Assembly (NCBI RefSeq): GCF_047722505.1
Contig: NZ_CP159814.1
Location: forward strand, 1,178,001-1,242,000
Source of the DNA: Pelagibacter sp047722505
Lineage (GTDB): Bacteria; Pseudomonadota; Alphaproteobacteria; Pelagibacterales; Pelagibacteraceae
Direction: 5' to 3'
DNA: 64,000 bases
Shown here one piece after another: positions 44,708 to 53,779 of this stretch. The stretch's first letter is position 1; each line of letters opens with the position of its first letter. A model generated the notes under the pieces. It saw nothing but the letters and a program-made list of their open reading frames with translations. It was not told the DNA's origin and did not search any database. The position numbers were made by a program, and so were the translations under genes.

Positions 44708-45803
44708 GGATTCTAAAATAATTGTAATTAAGATTGGCTCATCTTTATTAATAGATGATAAAAAAAAAGTAAGAAAAAAATGGCTTACTGAATTTGCTAA
44801 AGATATTCAGGAACTAATAAAGCAGAATAAAAAAATTATTATTGTAAGCTCAGGGGCAATAGCAATGGGTTGCAAAAAACTAAATATTAGCAAAAAGAAC
44901 CTTAAGATTGATAAAAGTCAGGCTGTTGCATCTATTGGGCAAATTGAACTAATGAATTTATTCTCAGAAATATTTGTTAAATTGAAAATTAATATTTCTC
45001 AAATTCTTCTCACTTTGGAGGACACAGAACAAAGAAGAAGAGCCCTCAATGCAAAAAGAACTTTTGATAACTTATTTAAACTAGGCTTTGTGCCAATAGT
45101 TAATGAAAATGATACTATTGCTACTTCAGAGATTAAGTATGGTGACAATGACAGATTAGCATCTCGTGTTGCGCAAATATCAGGTGCAGACTCACTTATA
45201 TTGCTTTCTGATGTAGACGGTCTTTATACGCACAATCCAAAAATATATAAAAATGCAAAATTAATAAAAGAAATTAAAAATATAGATGAAGATATAGAAA
45301 AAATAGCCACCAAAAGTATTAGTGAGCATGGCACAGGTGGTATGAAGACTAAAATAGATGCTGCAAAAATCTGTCAATTATCAGGATGTCAAATGGTAAT
45401 AGCAAATGGATTATTAAGCAGACCCATTAAAAAAATAACTGAAGAGAATAATTGCACATGGTTTTTACCTAAAGTTTCAAAATTGGCTGCTAGAAAAAAA
45501 TGGATTATTAGCTCTATTTCACCTAAGGGTGCACTTATTATTGATGACGGTGCAAAACAGGCACTTTCAAATGGTAAAAGCTTATTAGCAGCAGGAATAA
45601 AAAAAGTGTCTGGCCGTTTTAGTAAAGGTGACCACATCAAAGTTTTAGATAGAAATAATTACGAATGCGCAAGAGGACTTAGTTCTTTTTCATCGAATGA
45701 AATAGAAAAAATTATGGGTCACCACTCAAAAGAGATAGAAAAATTACTAGGATATATTTCTAAATCAGAAGTAATTCATAAAGATGATATAGTAGAGGTA
45801 TAA
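44697..45803 (+). CDS. proB: Glutamate 5-kinase
   Basis: The 368-residue protein catalyses the first step of proline synthesis, ATP-dependent phosphorylation of glutamate. The amino-acid kinase domain starts IIVIKIGSSLL, with IIIVSSGAIAMG, PIVNENDTIA and KYGDNDRLASRVA. GTGGMKTKIDAAKIC is the nucleotide segment. A C-terminal PUA domain (about 280-360; KGALIIDDGAKQAL) is present as in E. coli. It overlaps obgE and is one base from proA. Confidence 0.95.
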   Translation: MYLKDSKIIVIKIGSSLLIDDKKKVRKKWLTEFAKDIQELIKQNKKIIIVSSGAIAMGCKKLNISKKNLKIDKSQAVASIGQIELMNLFSEIFVKLKINISQILLTLEDTEQRRRALNAKRTFDNLFKLGFVPIVNENDTIATSEIKYGDNDRLASRVAQISGADSLILLSDVDGLYTHNPKIYKNAKLIKEIKNIDEDIEKIATKSISEHGTGGMKTKIDAAKICQLSGCQMVIANGLLSRPIKKITEENNCTWFLPKVSKLAARKKWIISSISPKGALIIDDGAKQALSNGKSLLAAGIKKVSGRFSKGDHIKVLDRNNYECARGLSSFSSNEIEKIMGHHSKEIEKLLGYISKSEVIHKDDIVEV

Positions 45804-45804
45804 A

Positions 45805-47055
45805 ATGAGTAAATATATGAAATTAATAGGTCAAAATGCAAGAAAAGCATCACTTGATAAAATTAATTCAAAAACTAAAAATAAAATTTTAAAAAAATAT
45901 GCCTTCTTATTGGGTCAAGAAAAACAGTCTATACTTAAAGCTAACCAAAAAGACATTCTATTTGCTCTTGGCAAAGGCTTCAAAAGCAATCTAATAGAAA
46001 GATTAATTATCGATGAAAAAAAATTAATAGGCATAAAAAATTCTATAGATAAAATTGCTAACTTAAAAGATCCTGTTGATACTACTTTGGAAAAATGGCG
46101 CAGACCAAATGGTTTAACAATTAGCAGAGTGTCTATACCTATTGGTGTTATAGGTGTTATCTATGAAAGTAGACCCAACGTTACATCTGATGTTGCAAGC
46201 TTATGCTTCAAATCTGGAAATGCTGTAATTTTAAAGGGTGGCTCTGAGGCTATAAATACTAATAAAATTTTAGCAAAACTATTTAGGACATCTCTTAGAG
46301 AAAATAAAGTGAATGAAAACTTTATTCAATTTATAGATTCTAAAAACAGAAAAATGGTCGATTTTATGCTTTCAAAAATGAAAGATTATATTGATGTAAT
46401 AATACCTCGTGGTGGAAAAAATTTAGTAAAAAGAGTTCAGCAATTTTCAAGTGTCCCTATTATCGGTCACCTGGAAGGTCTTTGTCATACTTTTATTGAT
46501 AAGGATGCCAATCTAAAGATGGCTACAGAAATTATCTATAATGCTAAGCTAAGAAATACTAGTATTTGTGGGGCTACGGAAACAATTTTAATACATGAAA
46601 AAATTGTTAAGAAATTCTGTAACCCAATTTTAAAAAAGTTAGAAGAAAATAATTGCAAGATCTATGGAGACCGTTTTTTGAAAAAATATTACAAGGGAAA
46701 AATTTATCCAGCAAAAGAAAAAGATTGGTCTACTGAATATTTATCAGCAGCAGTTTCTGTAAAAACAGTCAAAGATTGTGACGATGCCATTAATCATATT
46801 AACAAATATGGAACTATGCACACCGACTCTATTGTTACTAAAAATAAAAAAACTGCAAAAAAATTTTTAAAAAATGTTAAAAGTTCTATAGCAATGCATA
46901 ATACATCTACTCAATTTGCTGATGGCGGTGAATTCGGTTTTGGTGGTGAGGTTGGCATTTCGACAAATACTTTGCCTCCAAGAGGACCTGTTGGATTAGG
47001 ACAGCTCGTTTCATACAAATACGAAATTATTAGTAATGGTAAAACTAGAAAATAA
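45805..47055 (+). CDS. proA: Gamma-glutamyl phosphate reductase
   Basis: The 416-residue aldehyde-dehydrogenase-fold enzyme reduces glutamyl phosphate to the semialdehyde in proline synthesis. PIGVIGVIYESRPNVTSDVA and LKGGSEAINTN form the NADPH and substrate region. The catalytic Cys is in NTSICGATETILI. HNTSTQFADGGEFGFGGEVG and the terminal RGPVGLGQLVSYKY are hallmarks. It shares the operon with proB; its end overlaps nadD by 20 bases. Confidence 0.95.
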   Translation: MSKYMKLIGQNARKASLDKINSKTKNKILKKYAFLLGQEKQSILKANQKDILFALGKGFKSNLIERLIIDEKKLIGIKNSIDKIANLKDPVDTTLEKWRRPNGLTISRVSIPIGVIGVIYESRPNVTSDVASLCFKSGNAVILKGGSEAINTNKILAKLFRTSLRENKVNENFIQFIDSKNRKMVDFMLSKMKDYIDVIIPRGGKNLVKRVQQFSSVPIIGHLEGLCHTFIDKDANLKMATEIIYNAKLRNTSICGATETILIHEKIVKKFCNPILKKLEENNCKIYGDRFLKKYYKGKIYPAKEKDWSTEYLSAAVSVKTVKDCDDAINHINKYGTMHTDSIVTKNKKTAKKFLKNVKSSIAMHNTSTQFADGGEFGFGGEVGISTNTLPPRGPVGLGQLVSYKYEIISNGKTRK

Positions 47056-47578
47056 CTTTAAAAAAAAAAAGACAAAAATTGGAATCTTGGGGGGAACTTT
47101 TGATCCTGCCCACAAAGGCCATTTAGAAATCTCTAAACAGGCTAAAAAAATATTAGAATTAAAAAATATTATATGGGCAATTACCAAAAAAAACCCATTT
47201 AAAAATACAAGCAAAACAAATCTAAAAAATAGAATAAAATTTGCAAAAAAATTCATTGGTAAAAATGATTTTATTAAAGTTAAGTTTTATGAAGAAAAAG
47301 TTCTTTCCAATAAAACAATCGACCTTATCAATTATCTAGATAAGGATAAAAAATTTGAGATTTATTTCATTATGGGTGCTGATAATCTAATCAATTTTCA
47401 TAAATGGCATAAATGGAAATCTATTATAAAAAAATGTAACCTTCTTGTATTTGATCGACAGGGATATAAAGCTAAATCACTAAAGTCTGTTACCTTTAAT
47501 GGTGTAAATAAAAAAAAACTATCTTTTATTAGTTTTAAAAAGGTCGATATTTCATCTTCTCAATTAAGAAAAATTTGA
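47036..47578 (+). CDS. nadD: Nicotinate-nucleotide adenylyltransferase
   Basis: The 180-residue nucleotidyltransferase adenylates nicotinate mononucleotide in NAD synthesis. The (T/H)xGH motif is in GILGGTFDPAHKGHLEIS, MGADNLINFHKWHKW matches NadD, and the C-terminal ISSSQLRKI is a shortened form of the ISSTxIR motif. It ends soon after that motif, so it is slightly truncated relative to E. coli NadD (213). The start at 47036 lies within proA. rsfS follows, the standard bacterial order. Confidence 0.9.
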   Translation: MVKLENNFKKKKTKIGILGGTFDPAHKGHLEISKQAKKILELKNIIWAITKKNPFKNTSKTNLKNRIKFAKKFIGKNDFIKVKFYEEKVLSNKTIDLINYLDKDKKFEIYFIMGADNLINFHKWHKWKSIIKKCNLLVFDRQGYKAKSLKSVTFNGVNKKKLSFISFKKVDISSSQLRKI

Positions 47579-47595
47579 TAAGGTTAAACCTATTA

Positions 47596-47946
47596 ATGGA
47601 AAAAAACGTAGACCTTAAAAATTTAATTCTAAAAACTCTAGATTCTAATAAAGCCCTCGATGTTATCTCAATAGATCTTAAGAATAAAAGCTCAATGGCT
47701 GACTATATGATTATAGCAAGTGGAACTTCTTCTAGACATATTCAATCTTTATCTGAAATGGTGTTAGAAAAATTAAAGACCAATGGAGTAAGAAATTCTA
47801 AGATTGAAGGAAAAGAAAGTATGGATTGGAAATTAGTTGATGGTATAGACTTGATTGTTCACATATTTCATCCAGATAAAAGAAAATTTTATGAATTAGA
47901 AAAAATATGGTCAGAAATTATTCCTAAAGAAAAAGTGATGATATGA
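47596..47946 (+). CDS. rsfS: Ribosomal silencing factor RsfS
   Basis: About 116 residues from the ATG at 47596; a TTG at 47575 overlapping nadD is the alternative. RsfS binds L14 and blocks joining of the subunits when nutrients are scarce. Conserved segments are KALDVISIDLKNKSSMADYM, IIASGTSSRHIQSLSE, and IVHIFHPDKRKFYELEKIW. It lies after nadD as usual, but is followed directly by ctpA; the rlmH gene that commonly comes next is absent here. Confidence 0.92.
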   Translation: MEKNVDLKNLILKTLDSNKALDVISIDLKNKSSMADYMIIASGTSSRHIQSLSEMVLEKLKTNGVRNSKIEGKESMDWKLVDGIDLIVHIFHPDKRKFYELEKIWSEIIPKEKVMI

Positions 47947-49082
47947 TTTTGAATAAAAAGTTTTTTCTTTTTTTTATAATACTATTATTTACTTTTCAAA
48001 AAAGTTCTTCTGAAAACACCGACATATATAAAAAAATTGATTTGTTTGGTGAGGTGCTTGAAAAAATTAGCAAAGAATATGTTGATGAAGTAGATCAATC
48101 AAAAAGTATGGATTCTGCCATAAATGGTTTATTGCAATCACTCGATCCTTATTCTGCATATATGACACCTGAAAGTTTTGAGGGTATGCAAACTGAAACT
48201 AGTGGAGAATTTGGTGGACTTGGTATTGAAGTTGGTATGGAAGCAGGTGTTGTGAAAGTAATATCACCAATAGATAATACTCCAGCATCAAAAGCAGGAT
48301 TAAAAGCTGGTGATTATATTGTTAAAATTAATAACACTCAGGTTCAAGGTAAATCATTAATGGAAGCAGTAGACTTAATGAGGGGGCCTATTGGATCGAG
48401 TATTGAAATAACAGTTAGAAGAAGAGGTGTAAAAAAAGCATTAATTTTTAATATAACGAGAGAGGTTATTCAGGTTCAATCTGTAAAATCTGAACTTATA
48501 GATAATAATATTGGCTATATAAGACTAACCTCCTTTAACGAAAATAGTAGTGAACAAATTAAAGAAAAGATTAATAAATTAAATAAAAATAAAGATCTAA
48601 AAGGATATATCTTGGATTTGAGAAATAACCCTGGTGGTTTACTTTCTCAAGCAATTAAAATTTCAGACTTTTTTTTAGAAAATGGTGAAATTGTATCAAC
48701 CAGAAGTCGACAAACCTCGGAAAATCGAAAATGGTTCGCTAAAAAAGGTGATCTAACAAATGGAAAAACACTAATTATACTTATTAACTATGGATCAGCA
48801 TCAGCATCAGAGATAGTAGCTGGTGCATTAAAAGATCATAAAAGAGCTATTATACTTGGAGAAAATAGTTATGGAAAAGGTTCAGTACAATCAATAATCC
48901 CTTTAAAAAATAGAGGTGCTATTAGATTAACAATTGCAAAATACTATCTCCCTTCAGGAAAATCTATTTCTGAAGTAGGTGTAACCCCTGATATAGAAGT
49001 TGCAGAAGGTTCAGATGATTTTAAATTTAATTCTGAAACTGATAATCAATTAAATTTTGCAATAAAATTACTCAACGGATAA
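47943..49082 (+). CDS. ctpA: Carboxy-terminal processing protease CtpA (S41)
   Basis: The 379-residue periplasmic protease has an N-terminal signal (residues about 6-22, FFLFFIILLFTFQKSSS), an N-terminal helical segment, a PDZ domain (GGLGIEVGMEAGVVKVIS ... AGLKAGDYI), and the S41 core with LRNNPGGLL, catalytic Ser in INYGSASASEIVAGAL and Lys in YGKGSVQS. Such proteases process or remove envelope proteins, including peptidoglycan hydrolases. It overlaps rsfS by four bases and abuts rppH. Confidence 0.93.
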   Translation: MILNKKFFLFFIILLFTFQKSSSENTDIYKKIDLFGEVLEKISKEYVDEVDQSKSMDSAINGLLQSLDPYSAYMTPESFEGMQTETSGEFGGLGIEVGMEAGVVKVISPIDNTPASKAGLKAGDYIVKINNTQVQGKSLMEAVDLMRGPIGSSIEITVRRRGVKKALIFNITREVIQVQSVKSELIDNNIGYIRLTSFNENSSEQIKEKINKLNKNKDLKGYILDLRNNPGGLLSQAIKISDFFLENGEIVSTRSRQTSENRKWFAKKGDLTNGKTLIILINYGSASASEIVAGALKDHKRAIILGENSYGKGSVQSIIPLKNRGAIRLTIAKYYLPSGKSISEVGVTPDIEVAEGSDDFKFNSETDNQLNFAIKLLNG

Positions 49083-49559
49083 ATGTCGGACAATAAAGTA
49101 AATTTACCTCTTAGAAATGGAGTTGGAATTGTTGTTCTAAACAAAGATAATAAAGTTTTTGTTGCAAAAAGAATTGATAATCAAAAAAATTTTTGGCAGA
49201 TGCCCCAAGGTGGTGTTGATAAGGGTGAGAACTATTTAACTGCTGCTTACAGAGAACTAGAAGAGGAAACTAGTATAAAAAATGTTGAACTAATTAAAGA
49301 GTGTGATGGATTAATTTCTTATGAATTGCCAAAGAACTTATTAGGTATAATTTGGAAAGGTAAATATAGAGGTCAGGAACAAAAGTGGTTTATAATGAGA
49401 TTTTTAGGACAAGATAATGAGATTAATATTAAAACTAAAAATCCTGAATTTTGTGAATGGAAATGGATTGATCTTGAAAATATAACTGACCTAGTTGTAA
49501 ACTTTAAGCTACATGTTTACAAAGATGTTAAAGAAAAAGTAAAAGAAATTCTTAATTAA
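49083..49559 (+). CDS. rppH: RNA pyrophosphohydrolase (Nudix)
   Basis: The 158-residue protein has the Nudix box GGVDKGENYLTAAYRELEEETSI and the RppH features LRNGVGIVVLNKDNKVFVAKR, WQMPQGG and WKGKYRGQEQKWFIMRF. RppH converts 5'-triphosphate RNA ends to monophosphate, opening mRNA to RNase E decay; the related Ap4A hydrolase activity is an alternative. It is the last gene of the run from rplU and its end overlaps the convergent atpC by eight bases. Confidence 0.9.
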   Translation: MSDNKVNLPLRNGVGIVVLNKDNKVFVAKRIDNQKNFWQMPQGGVDKGENYLTAAYRELEEETSIKNVELIKECDGLISYELPKNLLGIIWKGKYRGQEQKWFIMRFLGQDNEINIKTKNPEFCEWKWIDLENITDLVVNFKLHVYKDVKEKVKEILN

Positions 49560-49944
49560 GAGCTTTTAGCACATCAATTTTTTGATCAACTAAGTATTTA
49601 TTTTGATCTGTAATGTCGCTATTTTTTGAATTTTCTTCTGCTTGAGCAAGTAGTTCGCTAATCTTATCTTTATCAATATCTTTAATATTAAAAATAGAAC
49701 TTGTTAGAACTGATAAATTATTATTCTTAAATTCAACAATTCCATCCTCAACGTAATAATTGTCTTCTCCTGATTTAGAAAAGATTTTAATAATACCTGG
49801 TTTTAAAAATGAAATAATTGAGATATGGTCCTTTAAAATCCCCATTTCTCCCTCAAAAGCAGGCACAACAACTTCTGTTACATCTTCTTTTGAAAGAAAA
49901 GATTTTTCTGGGTTTACGATTTCTATTTTGAACTCTTCACTCAT
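49552..49944 (-). CDS. atpC: F1F0 ATP synthase epsilon subunit
   Basis: The 130-residue protein has the epsilon N-terminal beta-sandwich: FKIEIVNPEKSFLSKEDVTEVVVPAFEGEMGILKDH and a later YYVEDGIVEFKNNNLSVL. The C-terminal helical part is short and ends DQKIDVLKALN. It regulates ATP hydrolysis by the F1 head. It is the last gene of the atpHAGDC operon and starts at the stop of atpD with a one-base overlap. Confidence 0.94.
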   Translation of the reverse strand: MSEEFKIEIVNPEKSFLSKEDVTEVVVPAFEGEMGILKDHISIISFLKPGIIKIFSKSGEDNYYVEDGIVEFKNNNLSVLTSSIFNIKDIDKDKISELLAQAEENSKNSDITDQNKYLVDQKIDVLKALN

Positions 49945-51362
49945 TATGCGGCAGCATCTTTCGCCATTTTTTCTGCTTTTTCTATAGCTTCTTCAATTGT
50001 ACCCACCATATAAAATGCAGCTTCTGGTAAATGATCATACTCACCATTACATATTGCAGCAAAACCTTTAATTGTAGATTCTAAATCTACTAATTTTCCT
50101 GGAGAACCAGTAAAGACTTCGGCAACAAAGAAAGGTTGTGATAAAAATCTTTGAATTCTTCTAGCTCTAGCTACGGTTAATTTATCTTCTTCAGATAATT
50201 CGTCCATTCCTAAAATCGCAATAATATCTTGTAGTGATTTGTAAGTTTGTAGAATTTTTTGCACTTCTCTGGCAACTCTATAATGCTCATCTCCAACTAT
50301 TCTAGGATCTAAAATTCTAGAAGTAGAATCTAGAGGATCTACTGCTGGATAAATTCCAATTTCAGCTATTTGTCTAGACAATACAGTTGTTGCATCTAAG
50401 TGAGCAAAAGATGTAGCAGGCGCCGGGTCAGTTAAGTCATCTGCTGGCACATAAATCGCTTGTACAGATGTAATAGAACCTTTGTTAGTTGTTGTAATTC
50501 TTTCTTGAAGATTACCCATGTCTGTTGCAAGTGTAGGCTGATATCCAACAGCTGAAGGAATTCTTCCTAATAAGGCAGAAACCTCTGAACCTGCTTGAGT
50601 AAATCTAAAGATGTTATCAACGAAGAATAATACATCTTGTCCTTCTTGGTCTCTAAAATACTCAGCTACAGTTAGACCTGTTAAGGCAACTCTTGCTCTA
50701 GCCCCTGGGGGTTCATTCATTTGACCATACACTAGTGCAGCTTTTGATCCTGGGCCTTCTGGCTTAATAACGCCTGAATCTATCATTTCGTGATAAAGAT
50801 CATTTCCCTCTCTAGTTCTTTCACCAACACCAGCAAACACGGAAAATCCACCATGGGCTTTTGCTACATTATTAATTAATTCCATAATAAGTACTGTCTT
50901 ACCAACACCCGCACCTCCAAATAAACCAATTTTTCCTCCTTTGGCATATGGTGCTAATAGATCAACTACCTTAATTCCTGTAACTAGAATTTCTGTTTCT
51001 GTTGATTGATCGCTAAATTCAGGTGCAGCTCTATGAATTGGCCATTTCTCTTTTGTTTTAACTTCACCTTTTTCATCAATAGGTTCACCTATTACATTTA
51101 TAATTCTTCCTAAAGTTTCTGGACCAACTGGAACTTGAATGGGAGCACCTGTTGCCGTTACTTCATCTCCTCTTTTTAATCCTTCAGTGGCATCCATTGC
51201 AATTGTTCTAACACTTGACTCGCCAAGGTGCTGAGCAACTTCTAAAACTAATCTGTTGTCTCCATTTTTACATTCTAATGCTGATAAAATTTCTGGTAAT
51301 TCTCCATCAAATTTTACGTCTACTACTGCTCCAATGATCTGTGTGATTTTTCCTTTGCTCAT
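49944..51362 (-). CDS. atpD: F1F0 ATP synthase beta subunit
   Basis: The 472-residue catalytic subunit has P-loop GGAGVGKTVLIMELI, catalytic Glu in GERTREGNDLYHEM, Walker B VLFFVDNIFRF and the DELSEED region, here written DELSEEDKL. It makes ATP at the alpha/beta interfaces. High conservation and less biased codon choice are expected for a highly expressed gene. It is two bases downstream of atpG. Confidence 0.97.
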   Translation of the reverse strand: MSKGKITQIIGAVVDVKFDGELPEILSALECKNGDNRLVLEVAQHLGESSVRTIAMDATEGLKRGDEVTATGAPIQVPVGPETLGRIINVIGEPIDEKGEVKTKEKWPIHRAAPEFSDQSTETEILVTGIKVVDLLAPYAKGGKIGLFGGAGVGKTVLIMELINNVAKAHGGFSVFAGVGERTREGNDLYHEMIDSGVIKPEGPGSKAALVYGQMNEPPGARARVALTGLTVAEYFRDQEGQDVLFFVDNIFRFTQAGSEVSALLGRIPSAVGYQPTLATDMGNLQERITTTNKGSITSVQAIYVPADDLTDPAPATSFAHLDATTVLSRQIAEIGIYPAVDPLDSTSRILDPRIVGDEHYRVAREVQKILQTYKSLQDIIAILGMDELSEEDKLTVARARRIQRFLSQPFFVAEVFTGSPGKLVDLESTIKGFAAICNGEYDHLPEAAFYMVGTIEEAIEKAEKMAKDAAA

Positions 51363-51364
51363 AA

Positions 51365-52240
51365 TTATAAACTTTCCGCTCCTGATATGATTTCAATTAG
51401 TTCTTTTGTAATAGCTGCTTGACGACTTCTATTATACTCAATAGTAAGCTTGTCAACCATTTCACCTGCGTTTCGAGTTGCACTATCCATTGCACTCATT
51501 CTTGAACCCTGTTCGCTAGCTGAATTTTCTAACATCGCTTTAAAAATCTGAGTAGATATATTTTTAGGCAATAAATTGCTTAAAATTTCATCTTCATCTG
51601 GTTCAAATTCATAATTATCCTCAGAAGAATTTTCTTCTGCTTCAGATGTCTTTAAAGGAATTATTTGTTGTTCTTGAGGTATTTGAGTGATTACATTTTT
51701 AAATTTGTTATAAAAAATTGTACACACATCAAATTCTTTTTTTTCAAAGTTTTCAATTATCATTTTTCCTACTTTTTCAGCATCCAGATAATTGATAGTT
51801 TTTGAATCTTTAAAAGATATTCTCTCTACAATATCATCTTTGTAAACTCTTTTTAATTGATCATATCCCTTAGATCCAACAGTTATGATCTTTAAAGTTT
51901 TTCCCTCATCAGATATTTTTTTAAAATATGCTTTAGCTTTTTTAATAATATTTGTATTAAAACCACCACATAGACCACGGTCAGATGTTAACACAATACA
52001 TAAATGTACCTTATCTTTACCTGTTCCAGAAAGGAGCTTAGGTGCATTTTCCTTATCAGAAATACCACTAGATAAATTAAGAATAATGTTATTCATTTTT
52101 TCTGAATAAGGTCTTCCCTTTTCAGCATTTTCTTGTGCTCTTCTAAGTTTAGCAGCCGCAACCATTTTCATGGCTTTGGTAATTTTTTGTGTAGACTTTA
52201 CACTCGCTATTCTTTTTTTTAAGTCGTCTAGTGTTGCCAT
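51365..52240 (-). CDS. atpG: F1F0 ATP synthase gamma subunit
   Basis: The 291-residue rotor stalk starts ATLDDLKKRIASVKSTQKITKAMKMVAAAKLRRAQ, the N-terminal coiled-coil helix, and ends with the matching helix AMDSATRNAGEMVDKLTIEYNRSRQAAITKELIEI. An acidic insert near residues 205-225 (SEAEENSSEDNYEFEPDEDE) resembles the acidic loop of other alphaproteobacterial gamma subunits. GLCGGFNT is conserved. It couples rotation of the c ring to the catalytic sites. Confidence 0.96.
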   Translation of the reverse strand: MATLDDLKKRIASVKSTQKITKAMKMVAAAKLRRAQENAEKGRPYSEKMNNIILNLSSGISDKENAPKLLSGTGKDKVHLCIVLTSDRGLCGGFNTNIIKKAKAYFKKISDEGKTLKIITVGSKGYDQLKRVYKDDIVERISFKDSKTINYLDAEKVGKMIIENFEKKEFDVCTIFYNKFKNVITQIPQEQQIIPLKTSEAEENSSEDNYEFEPDEDEILSNLLPKNISTQIFKAMLENSASEQGSRMSAMDSATRNAGEMVDKLTIEYNRSRQAAITKELIEIISGAESL

Positions 52241-52243
52241 ATT

Positions 52244-53779
52244 TTAAGAATTAAAGTTCTTCTTAAGTTCCATGATAGTTTCAACTAATGATTTTTCAGT
52301 ATCCTCTTCAAGTTTACCTGAGCTTAAAACAGATTCTAAAATTTCTGGTTTTTCAGATTTACATTTTTCAATAATCTTAGACTCAAACTCAGCAATATCT
52401 TTAAGTTCTACATCATCCAAATAACCTTTAACCCCACAGAAAACTGAAATTACTTGCTCAGCAACTGTCATAGGAGAATATTGTTTTTGTTTTAAAAGTT
52501 CAGTTAGTTTTGAACCTCTGTTTAAAAGTTTTTGTGTTGAAGCATCTAAATCAGATCCAAATTGTGCAAAGGCAGCCATTTCTCTATATTGAGCAAGCTC
52601 CAGCTTCATTGAACCAGAAACTTTTTTCATTGCTTTTGTTTGTGCTGCAGATCCAACTCTAGAAACTGATAGACCTACATTAATCGCTGGTCTAATTCCT
52701 TGGTTAAATAATTCTGTTTCAAGAAATATTTGACCATCTGTAATTGATATAACGTTAGTAGGAATAAAAGCAGATACGTCTCCACCTTGCGTTTCAATTA
52801 TTGGAAGAGCGGTTAATGAACCTCCACCATGCTCATCACTAAGCTTGGCTGCTCTCTCAAGTAATCTGCTGTGTAAATAAAACACATCTCCTGGATAAGC
52901 TTCTCTTCCCGGAGGTCTTCTTAATAAAAGTGACATTTGTCTATAAGCTACAGCCTGTTTAGATAAATCATCATAAATGATTAATGCATGCATACCATTA
53001 TCTCTATAGTATTCACCCATAGTACAGCCTGTATATGGTGCTAAAAACTGAAGTGGTGCTGCGTCTGAAGCAGTAGCAGCTACAATTGTTGTATACTCCA
53101 TTGCACCAGCTTCTTCTAAAGTTTTTTGAATTTGTCTAACTGTAGATCTTTTTTGACCTATAGCGACATAAATACAATAAAGTTTTTGCTTTTCATCACC
53201 AGATTCATTTATTTTTTTCTGGTTAATGATCGCATCGATAGCAACTGCAGTTTTTCCAGTTTGCCTATCACCAATAATTAATTCACGCTGTCCTCTTCCA
53301 ACTGGAACTAGACTGTCAATTGATTTTAAGCCTGTTTGCATTGGTTCACTAACAGATTGTCTTGGAATAATTCCAGGAGCTTTTACCTCAACTCTACTTC
53401 TTTTAGTTGCTTTATCTAAAGCACCTTTACCGTCGATTGGATTTCCCAATCCATCAACAACTCTTCCTAGTAATTCTTTTCCAACAGGTGCATCAACAAT
53501 ACTTCCTGTTCTTTTAACAACATCACCTTCTTTAATTTTTCTGTCATCTCCAAAAATTACAACTCCAACATTTTCACTTTCTAAGTTTAGAGCCATTCCT
53601 TTTGATCCGTCAGAAAATTCTACCATCTCTCCAGCCTGAACATTGTCTAATCCATATACTCTAGCAATACCATCTCCTACTGACAAAACTTGACCAACCT
53701 CAGTCACTTCTGCTTTATCGCCAAATTTTTTAATTTGTTCTTTTAATATCTTTGTTACTTCTGATGGGTTTATATCCAT
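52244..53779 (-). CDS. atpA: F1F0 ATP synthase alpha subunit
   Basis: The 511-residue regulatory nucleotide-binding subunit has P-loop GDRQTGKTAVAIDAI, LYCIYVAIGQKRSTV, and the arginine finger region ISVSRVGSA, here GLSVSRVGSAAQTKAM. The start INPSEVTKILKEQI is typical. It lies directly after atpH with no gap and three bases before atpG. Confidence 0.97.
   Translation of the reverse strand: MDINPSEVTKILKEQIKKFGDKAEVTEVGQVLSVGDGIARVYGLDNVQAGEMVEFSDGSKGMALNLESENVGVVIFGDDRKIKEGDVVKRTGSIVDAPVGKELLGRVVDGLGNPIDGKGALDKATKRSRVEVKAPGIIPRQSVSEPMQTGLKSIDSLVPVGRGQRELIIGDRQTGKTAVAIDAIINQKKINESGDEKQKLYCIYVAIGQKRSTVRQIQKTLEEAGAMEYTTIVAATASDAAPLQFLAPYTGCTMGEYYRDNGMHALIIYDDLSKQAVAYRQMSLLLRRPPGREAYPGDVFYLHSRLLERAAKLSDEHGGGSLTALPIIETQGGDVSAFIPTNVISITDGQIFLETELFNQGIRPAINVGLSVSRVGSAAQTKAMKKVSGSMKLELAQYREMAAFAQFGSDLDASTQKLLNRGSKLTELLKQKQYSPMTVAEQVISVFCGVKGYLDDVELKDIAEFESKIIEKCKSEKPEILESVLSSGKLEEDTEKSLVETIMELKKNFNS

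Noticed and set aside
53226..53639. Plus-strand open frame of 137 codons opposite atpA
   Set aside because: It lies wholly antisense to the highly conserved atpA gene and its translation shows no recognisable domain; it is a by-product of codon bias.
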